Positions 1 through 7,904 of a stretch of 50,549 nt of DNA are shown here, one piece after another (the stretch's first letter is position 1; every line of letters starts with the position of its first letter). The position numbers were made by a program, and so were the translations under genes. Source of the stretch: DATCYZ01 sp036526195 (GTDB lineage: Bacteria; Pseudomonadota; Gammaproteobacteria; Burkholderiales; SG8-39); NCBI GenBank assembly GCA_036526195.1, contig DATCYZ010000135.1, positions 1-50,549 on the forward strand. The letters are read 5' to 3'. The notes beneath the pieces are model-generated. The model did not search any database and was not told the origin of the DNA. It saw only the letters and a program-made list of their open reading frames with translations.

Positions 1-287
1 GAGGCGTTCAGGCCCTGGAGCTTCTTTCCGTCCCAGATGATCGCGTACGCATCCGAGCCGATGCCGTTCGACACCGGTTCGACCAGCGTCAGCGTGATCG
101 CGGTGGCGAGGATGGCGTCGATGGCGTTGCCGCCAGCGGCGAGCATCTGCAAGCCGGCCTGCGCCGCGAGCGGCTGGCTGGTCGAGACGACGTTCGCCGC
201 GAGAATCGGCTTTCGCGGAATCGCGTAGGGCTGCGCCCAGTCGAAGGGCAGGGCCGCAGCGGCGGCACGGGCGTCTGGCGCGTTCAC
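1..287 (-). CDS. ggt: gamma-glutamyltransferase, N-terminal part (runs off window start)
   Basis: This is the first 95 codons of a gamma-glutamyltransferase, which cleaves or transfers the gamma-glutamyl group of glutathione and related compounds. The N-terminal GGT core is visible: AANVVSTSQPLAAQAGLQML, then AAGGNAIDAILATAITLTLVE and EPVSNGIGSDAYAI, the usual region around the small helices before the large-subunit core. The catalytic threonine lies beyond the window. I place the start at a GTG at 287 because it overlaps the stop of the upstream alcohol dehydrogenase gene as GTGA, implying translational coupling. No signal peptide is evident in the visible part, so a cytoplasmic GGT-like hydrolase is possible. 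It is the last visible gene of a metY-adh-ggt transcript. Confidence 0.85.
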   Translation of the reverse strand, partial: MNAPDARAAAAALPFDWAQPYAIPRKPILAANVVSTSQPLAAQAGLQMLAAGGNAIDAILATAITLTLVEPVSNGIGSDAYAIIWDGKKLQGLNA

Positions 288-1360
288 TTGGCGCGCTCGA
301 AGTCGAGCACCACGCGGCCGAGCACCTTGCCCGCCTTGAGTTCGGCGAGGATCCTGTTCACCTCGTCCGCGGAGCGCAGCGTCACCGGCGTCGCCTTGAG
401 TTTCTTCTTCTTCGCGAGCGCCACCACTTCCTTCAGTTCCTGCAGGTTGCCGACGTAGGAGCCGACCACGCCCACCGCGCGCTGCGCGATCGGCGGCAGC
501 GACAGCGTCACCTCGCCGCCGAACAGGCCGCAGATCACGTAGCGCCCGCCCTTCCTGAGCGCCGGGTAGGCGACGTTGAAGGTCGCCGGCATGCCGACGA
601 AGTCGATGGCGGCGGCGAGCGATCCCTTCGCCAGCACACCGAGTTTCGCCGCCGCGTCCGGCGCGCGGGTGTCGAGCACCAGTTTCGCGCCGAGCTTGCG
701 CGCGGCGTCGAATTTCGAGGGGTCGACGTCGCAGGCGATGATGTTCTTCACGCCTTTCGCCTTCAGGATCGAGATGCCGACCAGCCCCAGTCCGCCGCAG
801 CCGAGCACCGCCACCCAGTCGCGCGCGGCGAGTTCGGGCAGCTTGGCGATCGCGCTGTAGGCGGTCAGCCCGGAGCACGCGAGCGTGGAGGCGAAGCCCT
901 CGTCGATGCCGCTGGCGTCGACCAGGTATTTCGGGTGCGGGATGACGATATGGGTGCCGTAGCCGCCGCGGGTGTACACGCCGAGGAACTTCTGCGACAG
1001 GCAATAGTTGTCCTGGCCTTCCTTGCACACGGTGCACTTGCCGCAGCCGATCCACGGGAAGACCAGCTTTTTCTGGCCGGTCTTGAGGCCGCGCATCGCC
1101 TTCTTCGCGCCCGGCCCCATCGCCTCGACCACGCCGAAGGGCTCGTGCCCCATGGTGAACGGCGGAATGCAGCCGCGGTCCTTGACGAAGAATTTCTTCC
1201 CGCCGCCGAGGTCGAAGTAGCCGTCCCAGATGTGCAGGTCGGAGTGGCACACGCCCGAGCGCGTGATGCGGATCACCACCTCGGTGCCCTTCGCCTTCGG
1301 GGTGTCGCGCAGCACCTTCTGCAGCGGCTTGCCGTGTTCGATGACGTCCCAGCTGAACAT
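284..1360 (-). CDS. zinc-dependent alcohol dehydrogenase (MDR family)
   Basis: A 358-residue medium-chain zinc alcohol dehydrogenase, expected to oxidise alcohols to aldehydes with NAD(P). Catalytic zinc ligands are visible at C38 (GVCHSD) and H72-E73 (GHEPFG), and the structural zinc cysteines are C106, C109, C112 and C120. A Rossmann motif GCGGLGLVG lies near residue 190. The ATG at 1360 is preferred because AAGGAGAAG lies just upstream; the open frame continues 25 codons further without a better signal. The gene starts 32 bases after the metY stop and overlaps the ggt start by four bases, so it is probably in one operon with them. The substrate cannot be read from the sequence. Confidence 0.9.
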   Translation of the reverse strand: MFSWDVIEHGKPLQKVLRDTPKAKGTEVVIRITRSGVCHSDLHIWDGYFDLGGGKKFFVKDRGCIPPFTMGHEPFGVVEAMGPGAKKAMRGLKTGQKKLVFPWIGCGKCTVCKEGQDNYCLSQKFLGVYTRGGYGTHIVIPHPKYLVDASGIDEGFASTLACSGLTAYSAIAKLPELAARDWVAVLGCGGLGLVGISILKAKGVKNIIACDVDPSKFDAARKLGAKLVLDTRAPDAAAKLGVLAKGSLAAAIDFVGMPATFNVAYPALRKGGRYVICGLFGGEVTLSLPPIAQRAVGVVGSYVGNLQELKEVVALAKKKKLKATPVTLRSADEVNRILAELKAGKVLGRVVLDFERAK

Positions 1361-1392
1361 GCTCTTCTCCTTCGGTTGCTGCGTTGTCCGGG

Positions 1393-2682
1393 TCAGGCGC
1401 GCACGGATGCCTCGAGCGCCTGGTCGATGTCCCACAAGAGATCGTCGAGCGATTCGATGCCGACCGACATGCGCACCATGTCCGGCAGCACGCCGGCCTT
1501 CGCCTGTTCTTCCTCGCTCATCTGGCGGTGCGTCGTTGACGCGGGGTGGCTGATCAGCGTCTTCGCGTCGCCGATGTTGACGAGGTGGCTCATGAACTGC
1601 GCCGCCTCGATGAACTTCCGGCCCGCCGCCGCGCCGCCCTTGACGCCGAAATTGAGCAGGCCCGAGGCGCCCTTGGGCAGGTACTTCTTCGCCAGCGCGT
1701 GGTACTTGTTGTCAGCGAGGCCGGGATAGTTCACCCAGGCGACGCGTGCGTGCGATTGCAGGTGCTTCGCCACCGCGAGTGCGTTGTCGCAATGCCGGTC
1801 CATGCGCACGTGGAGTGATTCCAGCCCCTGCAACAGGAGCCAGGCATTCATCGGTGAGAGCGCCGGGCCGAAGGTGCGCATGGTCTCGAAGCGCAGCCGC
1901 ATGGTGAAGCCGAAGTCGCCGAAGGTCTCGTAGAAGCGCACCCCGTGGTAGCCCTTCGAGGGCTCGGTCATGCCGGGGAACTTGCCGTTGTCCCAGGGGA
2001 ACCTGCCCGACTCCACCACGATGCCGCCCATGGTGGTGCCGTGCCCGCCCATGTACTTGGTGGCCGAGTGCACGACGATGTCGGCGCCGAAGTCGAACGG
2101 CCGGCAGAGATAGGGCGAGGGCACGGTGTTGTCGACCACCAGCGGAATGCCCGCCTCGTGCGCGATCGCCGCCAGCGCCTCGATGTCGACCAGGTTGATG
2201 AGCGGGTTGCCGAGGGTCTCGGCGTAGACCAGTTTCGTGTTCTCGCGGATCGCGCCGCGGAAGTCCTCCGGCCTGTCAGGGTGCACGAAGGTCGTCTCGA
2301 TGCCGAGCTTGCGCAGGTTGACGTCGAGCAGCGTGTGCGTGCCGCCGTAGAGCGTGGAAGCGGAGACGATGTGATCGCCCGACTGGCACAGCGTGAGGAA
2401 GGTGGCCATTTCCGCGGCCTGACCGCTCGCCACGGCGACCGCCGCGCGGCCGTTCTCCAGCGCCGCGACGCGTTCCTCGAACACCGCCACGGTCGGGTTC
2501 GAGATGCGCGAGTACACGTTGCCGAAGGTGGAGAGGTTAAAGAGGCTCGCCGCATGCTCGGCCGAATCGAAGACGAAGGAGGTCGTCTGGTAGATCGGCG
2601 CCGCGCGCGCGCCCGTCGTCGGATCCGGGATCTGGCCGGCGTGCAGGCAAAGCGTTTCGATGCCGTATTTTCGGTCTGTCAT
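1393..2682 (-). CDS. metY: O-acetylhomoserine (thiol)-lyase / aminocarboxypropyltransferase
   Basis: A 429-residue PLP enzyme of the Cys/Met metabolism family. It is expected to make homocysteine (or methionine with methanethiol) from O-acetylhomoserine. The PLP lysine is K209 in SATKYMGGHG, with the cofactor-pairing aspartate in VVDNTV near D184. The N-terminal ETLCLHAGQ and TTSFVFDSAEHAASLF are typical of MetY rather than MetB, and the length matches MetY. The ATG at 2682 is chosen over a TTG two codons upstream; neither has a strong Shine-Dalgarno. The leader is unusual because a 42-base perfect inverted repeat (2694-2735) ends 11 bases before the start codon. It heads the run metY-adh-ggt. 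Confidence 0.93.
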   Translation of the reverse strand: MTDRKYGIETLCLHAGQIPDPTTGARAAPIYQTTSFVFDSAEHAASLFNLSTFGNVYSRISNPTVAVFEERVAALENGRAAVAVASGQAAEMATFLTLCQSGDHIVSASTLYGGTHTLLDVNLRKLGIETTFVHPDRPEDFRGAIRENTKLVYAETLGNPLINLVDIEALAAIAHEAGIPLVVDNTVPSPYLCRPFDFGADIVVHSATKYMGGHGTTMGGIVVESGRFPWDNGKFPGMTEPSKGYHGVRFYETFGDFGFTMRLRFETMRTFGPALSPMNAWLLLQGLESLHVRMDRHCDNALAVAKHLQSHARVAWVNYPGLADNKYHALAKKYLPKGASGLLNFGVKGGAAAGRKFIEAAQFMSHLVNIGDAKTLISHPASTTHRQMSEEEQAKAGVLPDMVRMSVGIESLDDLLWDIDQALEASVRA

Positions 2683-2693
2683 GGGCAATGCCG

Positions 2694-2735
2694 GAAAAAG
2701 GGGTCTGACCCCAAAAGGGGTCAGACCCCTTTTTC
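2694..2735. repeat. two GTCAGAC palindromes fused into a 42-base superhairpin
   Basis: Two copies of the window's palindromic repeat lie tail to tail. Arm one (2694-2712) is the exact reverse complement of arm two (2717-2735), a perfect 19-base stem with an AAAA loop. On the minus strand it falls between the transporter stop and the metY start, so it could end transcription from the former or fold in the metY leader. Confidence 0.9.
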
Positions 2736-2768
2736 AACCTGCATCAGGGATTCGGTCAGCGCGGGCGT

Positions 2769-2793
2769 GAAAAAGGGCTCTGACCCCTTCTTC
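2769..2793. repeat. GTCAGAC palindrome, copy with GGGCTCTGACCCC core
   Basis: A 25-base copy with arms GAAAAAGGG and CCCTTCTTC and one internal mismatch. It lies 37 bases past the stop of the minus-strand transporter gene. The TCAGA version of the core is on the minus strand, which is the sense strand of that gene. It is a candidate terminator. Confidence 0.8.
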
Positions 2794-2830
2794 AATTCTT
2801 CTCGACGCGGGGACCCGCGTCAAGGCAGGT

Positions 2831-3664
2831 TCAGTCGCCGCCCTTGCGCGCGGGGCGCAGGTAGACCTGCCAGTAGACCAGTGCCACCAGCACGCTGCCG
2901 CCGGCGATGTTGCCGAGAATCACCGGAAACAGGTTGCCCAGCATGTCGCCCACGCCGACGGGCAGCGTGCCCGCGGGGAGCGGCGTGCCGGTCCATTGCA
3001 GCAGGAAGGCCATGGGGAAGAAGTACATGTTTGCGATCGAGTGCTCGAAGCCGGCGGCGACGAAGGCGGAGATCGGCAGCACGATGGCAAAGAACTTGTC
3101 GGTGACACTGCGGCCGGCGAAGCTCATCCACACCGCCATGCAGACCAGCACATTGCACAGCACGCCGCGAAAGAACGCGGTCCAGAACGGCAACGCCGCC
3201 TTCGCCTGCGCAATGCCGAGGTAGGTCTTCGCGACCGCGCCGCCGTTCAGGTCGGGGTGGCCGGAGAGCACGACCAGCACCGCGAGGCCTGCGGCGCCTG
3301 CGAAGTTGGCAAGGCAAACCACCCCCCAGTTGCGCAGCACCTCGCGCGAACTGATGCGCCCGTCGGCCCAGGCCATGACGATCAGGTTGTTGCCGGTGAA
3401 GAGTTCGGCGCCGGCCACGACGACCAGCAGCAGGCCGAGCGTGAAGCACACCGCCCCCGCCAGCCGCGCCGCGGCAAATCCGAGCGAGCCATCGCTCATG
3501 ACGAGGGTGTAATACAGCGCCCCGAGCCCGATGAAGGCGCCGGCCAGCAGGCCGAGGACCGCCGTGGTCACAAGCGGCAGCCGTGCCTTGGCCACGCCGA
3601 CGCCCTCGACGCGCGCGGCGATCTCCTTCGGGGAATAAGCATCGAGCGAGAACGGCTCCAGCAT
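2831..3664 (-). CDS. formate/nitrite transporter (FNT) family channel
   Basis: A 277-residue inner-membrane protein with about six hydrophobic helices, matching the FocA/NirC/FNT family of pentameric channels for small monovalent anions. Family signatures visible are ELFTGNNLIVMAWADG, RGVLCNVLVCMAVWM, AGFEHSIANMYFFPMA and NLFPVILGNIAGGSVLVALV; the central histidine of the FEHSIANM motif is present. The ATG at 3664 follows AGAGAGG. It lies 54 bases after an AraC regulator gene on the same strand, so the regulator probably controls it or shares its transcript. Whether formate, nitrite or another anion is carried cannot be told. Confidence 0.9.
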   Translation of the reverse strand: MLEPFSLDAYSPKEIAARVEGVGVAKARLPLVTTAVLGLLAGAFIGLGALYYTLVMSDGSLGFAAARLAGAVCFTLGLLLVVVAGAELFTGNNLIVMAWADGRISSREVLRNWGVVCLANFAGAAGLAVLVVLSGHPDLNGGAVAKTYLGIAQAKAALPFWTAFFRGVLCNVLVCMAVWMSFAGRSVTDKFFAIVLPISAFVAAGFEHSIANMYFFPMAFLLQWTGTPLPAGTLPVGVGDMLGNLFPVILGNIAGGSVLVALVYWQVYLRPARKGGD

Positions 3665-3689
3665 GCGACCTCTCTGCCGCATGGTGGCT

Positions 3690-3707
3690 CGGCGCGTTGC
3701 CGCGCCG
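3690..3707. other. intercistronic hairpin between araC-type gene and FNT gene
   Basis: A perfect inverted repeat CGGCGCG-TTGC-CGCGCCG, with no T tract. It lies in the 54-base gap between the AraC stop and the transporter start. It may lower or stabilise the distal message; this is inference. Confidence 0.5.
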
Positions 3708-3718
3708 GCTGACCTGGA

Positions 3719-4600
3719 TCAAACCTTCGGCAGGGCGTCCGGCGCGTCGTCGATGCCGTGCGTCGAGGTCTGTGCCGGCGCATCGCCTGCCGCCGCGCGC
3801 CGGTAGTGCGACGGCGCGACCCCGACGCGGTTCAGGAAGAAACGCGTGAAATTGCTCTGCGCGGAGAATCCGAGGTTCGAGGACACGTCGGCGATGCGCT
3901 GGTTGGAGGCGGCAAGCCGCTCGATGGCGGTCTCGACGCAGAGCATGTCGAGGTACTCGCGCGGCGAATGCCCGGTGCAGAGCTGGAACAGGTAATAGAA
4001 GCGCGAGCGCGACAGTCCGACGCGGTTCGCCAGCACGTCCATGCTGAGGTCCTTGTTCGGGCGCGCGCGCAGCAGCGAAATCGCGCGGCGGATGCGCGAA
4101 TCCTCGAAGCGCGACCCGCGCCACAGTGCGGCCGGTGCGCGGCGCGCGTGGTAGGCGTCGAGGACCGAAAGCACCAGTTCCTGCATCATGAATTCAAGCC
4201 GCTCGGCCGAGAGGAAGCGGTCGTTCTGCGCCTCGATGGCAAGCGTGTCCGCGAGTTGCCGGATGCGCGGGGTGATGTCCTCCGCGGCGTTGGTGAAGGG
4301 GCGGGCATTCCGGTCCTCGAAGAGCGCAGGGCAGCACTCCTCAAGCCAATCCGGCGCCGCCTCGAACAGCACGACGCGCGTCGGCGCGTCGGGGGCGCCG
4401 CGCAGCGTGTAGCGATCCCCGGGGTTCAGGAAGAAGACGGTGCCGCGTGAAAGGACGTGCGACTGCCAGTTGATGCGAACCTCGCCGTCGGGTCCCGAAT
4501 GCTTGATCAGCAAGGTCGGATCGCGGATCTCGCGCTCCGGGGATGCCGTCAGGGCGTCGAAGAGTTGCAGCCCGCCGAACTTGCCTTCGAAGAATCGCAC
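3719..4600 (-). CDS. AraC family transcriptional regulator
   Basis: A 293-residue AraC-type activator with an N-terminal cupin-like sensing half (about 1-150; it contains VLSRGTVFFLNPGDRYTL) and a C-terminal double helix-turn-helix (about 175-275). The DNA-binding part shows DLSMDVLANRVGLSRSRFYY and the conserved second-helix region ADVSSNLGFSAQSNFTRFF, ending with GVAPSHYRR. The start is a GTG at 4600; the next in-frame ATG would remove half of the sensor domain. It precedes the FNT channel gene on the same strand. Its ligand is unknown. The 117-base upstream region holds a direct repeat and a near-palindrome that could be its operators. Confidence 0.9.
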   Translation of the reverse strand: MRFFEGKFGGLQLFDALTASPEREIRDPTLLIKHSGPDGEVRINWQSHVLSRGTVFFLNPGDRYTLRGAPDAPTRVVLFEAAPDWLEECCPALFEDRNARPFTNAAEDITPRIRQLADTLAIEAQNDRFLSAERLEFMMQELVLSVLDAYHARRAPAALWRGSRFEDSRIRRAISLLRARPNKDLSMDVLANRVGLSRSRFYYLFQLCTGHSPREYLDMLCVETAIERLAASNQRIADVSSNLGFSAQSNFTRFFLNRVGVAPSHYRRAAAGDAPAQTSTHGIDDAPDALPKV

Positions 4601-4631
4601 GGGGAACCTCGCCAGTTTACGTAAGGAATTT

Positions 4632-4665
4632 CCCTACAAAAAACCCTACGAAGTACCATGATACT
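4632..4665. promoter_or_regulatory. candidate operator region upstream of the AraC-type gene
   Basis: The only AT-rich patch nearby. CCCTAC occurs twice, at 4632 and 4644, 12 bases apart. A 14-base near-palindrome AGTACCATGATACT (12 of 14 matching) spans 4652-4665. The region lies 32-65 bases upstream of the regulator's GTG. Function is inferred from position only. Confidence 0.4.
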
Positions 4666-4717
4666 CGTTATCCGCGCCTCCTGAAACCCCGGCCCGGCCC
4701 AAGTTGCCTCCCGCCCC

Positions 4718-5209
4718 TCAATAGGCCAGCCAGCGCGGCCGCCGGGCGGATATGACCCCGGTATTCACGCCGAACCAGCCCAGGCCGCCGAACAGGCGGG
4801 CATGCTCGATTTTCACGCAGCGGTTCTGCACCGTGTCCAGGCCTGCGGCCCGCGCGCGGGCCGCAGCCTCGGTGTTGGTGACGCCGATCTGCTGCCAGAG
4901 CACGCGCGCGCCGATGGCGATCGCGTCCTCGGCAATCGGCCCGACATCGGCCGTGCGGCGAAACACGTCGACGATCTGCACCTTGTCGGGGATCTCGCGC
5001 AGGCTCGCGTAGCAGCGCTCGCCGAGGATCTCTTCGCCGGCATAGCGCGGATTCACCGGAATGACGCGGTAGCCGTGCTCCTGCATGTACTTGGCGGCGA
5101 AATGGCTCGGCCGGTACCAGTCGGCGGACAGGCCGACCACCGCCAGCGTGCGGTTCTCGCCGAGCACGCGCCGCAGTGTTTCGATGTCCTCAACGGGAGG
5201 CTGCGCCAT
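4718..5209 (-). CDS. CoA-binding domain protein (YccU-like)
   Basis: A 163-residue single-domain CoA-binding protein with a Rossmann-like fold. Visible marks are TLAVVGLSADWYRPSHFAAK, VIPVNPRYAGEEILGERCY, a central VDVFRR and ARVLWQQIGVTNTEAAA, all typical of the succinyl-CoA-synthetase-like CoA-binding family. No catalytic domain is attached, so a carrier or regulatory role is likely but unproven. I choose the ATG at 5209 rather than the longer open frame from 5254 because a -10 element TATAGT ends exactly six bases before this ATG and there is no Shine-Dalgarno, which suggests a leaderless message. It is divergent from the esterase gene at 5272. Confidence 0.85.
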   Translation of the reverse strand: MAQPPVEDIETLRRVLGENRTLAVVGLSADWYRPSHFAAKYMQEHGYRVIPVNPRYAGEEILGERCYASLREIPDKVQIVDVFRRTADVGPIAEDAIAIGARVLWQQIGVTNTEAAARARAAGLDTVQNRCVKIEHARLFGGLGWFGVNTGVISARRPRWLAY

Positions 5210-5215
5210 GCGCCA

Positions 5216-5221
5216 ACTATA
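5216..5221 (-). promoter_or_regulatory. -10 box of a probable leaderless promoter
   Basis: TATAGT on the minus strand, six bases before the ATG at 5209. Transcription would then start at or next to the start codon. No -35 box stands out. Confidence 0.45.
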
Positions 5222-5271
5222 ATCGAAGCCGATCGTCCCGATCATTTCGTTCACTGAATAGAGGACGCCAC

Positions 5272-6225
5272 ATGGCTTCGGTCCATCCGCAGGTCGCCGC
5301 GCTGCTCGAGCGCGTCAAGGCTTCGCCCCTGCCGCCGTATTTCGAGGTGCCGCCGCACGTGGCGCGGCGCATTTATCGCGACACGCGCGCCGCGGTTTCG
5401 CCGCCGGCGCCCGAGGTGGCCGAGGCGCGCCTCGCGATCTGCCCAGGGCCGGGCGGCCCGATCGCGCTGCGCGTCTACCGTGCCGCGCGCGCGGACGCGA
5501 AGGCGCCGCTGCCGGTGCTGGTGTATTTCCATGGCGGCGGCTGGGTGATTGGCGACCTGGACACCCACGACGTCGTTTGCCGCGAACTCGCCAATGGCGC
5601 GCAGTGTTCGGTGGTGTCGGTGGACTACCGGCTCGCGCCCGAGCATCGCTTCCCGGGGGCCGTCGAGGATTGCATCGCCGCGACCCGCTGGGTGGCCGCA
5701 AACGCCGCGACGCTCGCCATCGACCCGGCGCGCATCGCCGTGGGCGGCGACAGCGCCGGCGGCAACCTCGCCGCGGTGGTCGCGCTCGAAGCGCGCGACA
5801 ACAAGGGCCCGAAGCTCGTGCACCAGTTGCTGGTCTATCCGGCCACCGACCAGCGGCTCGGGCATCCGTCGATCGACCGCAACGGCGAGGGTTACATGCT
5901 GACCAAGAAGGGCATGCAGTACTTCCGCGGCCATTACCTGCCGAACGAGGCCGACTGGACGAACTGGCGCGCCTCGCCGTCGTTTGCGAAGACGCTTGCC
6001 GGGCTGCCGCCGGCGCTGGTGATCACCGCCGGTTTCGATCCGCTGGTCGACGAAGGCCGCGAATGGGCCGGGCGCCTCGCAAAGGACGGCGTCGAGACGG
6101 CGTATCACGACTATCCGGACATGATCCACGGCTTCCTGCTCTACGGGCGCGTGCTCGACACCGCCAACGCCGCGGTGAAGACCTGCGCCGAGGCGCTGCG
6201 CAAGGCCTTCGGGGGTGCGCGATGA
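5272..6225 (+). CDS. HSL-family alpha/beta hydrolase (esterase)
   Basis: A 317-residue carboxylesterase of the hormone-sensitive-lipase group (family IV). The oxyanion motif HGGGW is at residues 87-91. The nucleophile S161 sits in GGDSAGGN, and the acid D256 (FDPLVDEG) and H286 (MIHGF) complete the triad. There is no signal peptide, so it should act in the cytoplasm on short-chain esters. The ATG at 5272 follows AGAGGA. The stop overlaps the start of the next gene as ATGA, an unusual tight pairing of an esterase with a thiamine-diphosphate enzyme. This suggests the ester product feeds a 2-keto acid reaction, but no substrate can be named. Confidence 0.92.
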   Translation: MASVHPQVAALLERVKASPLPPYFEVPPHVARRIYRDTRAAVSPPAPEVAEARLAICPGPGGPIALRVYRAARADAKAPLPVLVYFHGGGWVIGDLDTHDVVCRELANGAQCSVVSVDYRLAPEHRFPGAVEDCIAATRWVAANAATLAIDPARIAVGGDSAGGNLAAVVALEARDNKGPKLVHQLLVYPATDQRLGHPSIDRNGEGYMLTKKGMQYFRGHYLPNEADWTNWRASPSFAKTLAGLPPALVITAGFDPLVDEGREWAGRLAKDGVETAYHDYPDMIHGFLLYGRVLDTANAAVKTCAEALRKAFGGAR

Positions 6226-7904
6226 AGGCCGAACTCACCCTGCGCCACGGCGGGCGCATCCTCGCCGACGCGCTCGCCGCGCATGGCGTCAAGGTCGCCT
6301 TCGGCGTGCCCGGCGAAAGCTACCTGCCGGTGCTGGACGGCTTCCACGACCGCGAAGACAGGATGCGCTTCATCGTCTGCCGGCAGGAGGGCGGGGCCTC
6401 CTACATGGCGGAAGCCTGGGGCAAGATGACCGGCGAACCGGGCATCCTCTTCGTCACGCGCGGACCGGGCGCCACCAATGGCTCGGTCGGCGTGCACACC
6501 GCCTTCCAGGATTCCACGCCGATGATTTCCTTCGTCGGCCAGGTGGGCAACGAGATCGTCGAGCGCGAGGCCTTCCAGGAAGTCGACTACCGGCGCATGT
6601 ACGGCCCGCTCACCAAGTGGGTGGCGCAGATCGACCGCATTGAGCGCATCCCCGAGTACGTCAGCCACGCCTTCCATTGCGCCACGGCCGGTCGCCCCGG
6701 CCCGGTGCTGCTCGCTCTGCCCGAGGACGTGCTCTTCGCCGAGGCCGCGGTGGCCGACACCCCGCATTACCGGCGCGTGCAGTCCGCGCCCCTGCCGGTG
6801 GACATGAAGGCGCTTGGCGCGCTGCTGGCGAAGGCCGAACGCCCCTTCGTGATTCTCGGCGGCGGCGGCTGGTCGCGCACCACCGTGGAGGCGTTTCGCG
6901 CCTGGGCCGAGGCCGCCGCGCTGCCCGTGGGCTGCGCGTTCCGCTGCCAGGACCTGTTCGACAACCGCAATGAGGGCTACGCCGGCGACGTCGGCATCGG
7001 CATCAACCCGCAACTTGCCGCGCGCGTGCGCGAAGCCGATGTCCTGCTCGTCATCGGCGCGCGCCTGGGCGAGATGACCACCAGCACCTACACCCTGCTC
7101 GACGTCCCGGTGCCGAAGCAGACGCTGGTGCACGTGCACCCCGGCGCCGAGGAGCTCGGCCGCGTCTATCACGCCACGCTGCCGATCAACGCCGGGCCCG
7201 GTCCCTTCGTCGAGGCGCTCATGGGCCTGAAGGTCGACGGCGGGCGCTGGGCGAAGCGCACCCGCGAGGCGCGCGAGCAGTACCTCGCGTGGAACGCGCC
7301 ACGGCCGGTGCCGGGCGCGCTGCAATACGGCGAGATCGTGAAATGGCTGTCCGACACGCTGCCCGAGGACGCCGTGCTGACCGGCGGCGCAGGCAACTTC
7401 GCCAGCTGGCTGCACCGGCATTTCCGCTACAAGACCTTCCGCACCCAGCTCGGGCCGACCAATGGATCGATGGGCTACGGCTTTCCCGCCGCACTCGCGG
7501 CCAAGATCGCCGAGCCGAAGCGCACCGTCGTCGCCTTCGCCGGCGACGGCGACTTCCTCATGACAGGTCAGGAATTCGCCACCGCGGTGCAGTACAAGGC
7601 CGCGGTCATCACCCTGGTCATCAACAACGGCATGTACGGCACCATCCGCATGCACCAGGAACGCGAATACCCCGGCCGGGTCTCCGGCACCGAACTGTCG
7701 AATCCGGACTTCGCAGGCTATGCGCGCGTCTTCGGCGGCCACGGCGAAACCGTGACCAGGACCGCGGAGTTCGCGCCGGCCTTCGAGCGCGCCGTGGCCT
7801 CGGGCAAGCCCGCGATCATCGAACTGCAAATCGACCCGGAGGCGCTGACGCCGTCGATGTCGCTGTCGGCGATCCGGGAGAAGGCGAGGGCGGAGGGGAA
7901 GTAG
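6222..7904 (+). CDS. thiamine diphosphate-dependent enzyme (acetolactate synthase-like)
   Basis: A 560-residue three-domain ThDP enzyme: N-terminal PYR domain with the cofactor-activating glutamate E56 (CRQEGGASYMAEAWGK), a central domain (about 190-330) and a C-terminal PP domain with the Mg-ThDP motif starting GDGDFLMTGQEF and ending NNGMYG. The family includes acetolactate synthase, benzoylformate decarboxylase, oxalyl-CoA decarboxylase and glyoxylate carboligase. No regulatory subunit gene is next to it, so it is probably not the biosynthetic IlvB. It overlaps the esterase gene by four bases. The reaction (decarboxylase or carboligase) cannot be fixed by eye. Confidence 0.88.
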   Translation: MKAELTLRHGGRILADALAAHGVKVAFGVPGESYLPVLDGFHDREDRMRFIVCRQEGGASYMAEAWGKMTGEPGILFVTRGPGATNGSVGVHTAFQDSTPMISFVGQVGNEIVEREAFQEVDYRRMYGPLTKWVAQIDRIERIPEYVSHAFHCATAGRPGPVLLALPEDVLFAEAAVADTPHYRRVQSAPLPVDMKALGALLAKAERPFVILGGGGWSRTTVEAFRAWAEAAALPVGCAFRCQDLFDNRNEGYAGDVGIGINPQLAARVREADVLLVIGARLGEMTTSTYTLLDVPVPKQTLVHVHPGAEELGRVYHATLPINAGPGPFVEALMGLKVDGGRWAKRTREAREQYLAWNAPRPVPGALQYGEIVKWLSDTLPEDAVLTGGAGNFASWLHRHFRYKTFRTQLGPTNGSMGYGFPAALAAKIAEPKRTVVAFAGDGDFLMTGQEFATAVQYKAAVITLVINNGMYGTIRMHQEREYPGRVSGTELSNPDFAGYARVFGGHGETVTRTAEFAPAFERAVASGKPAIIELQIDPEALTPSMSLSAIREKARAEGK

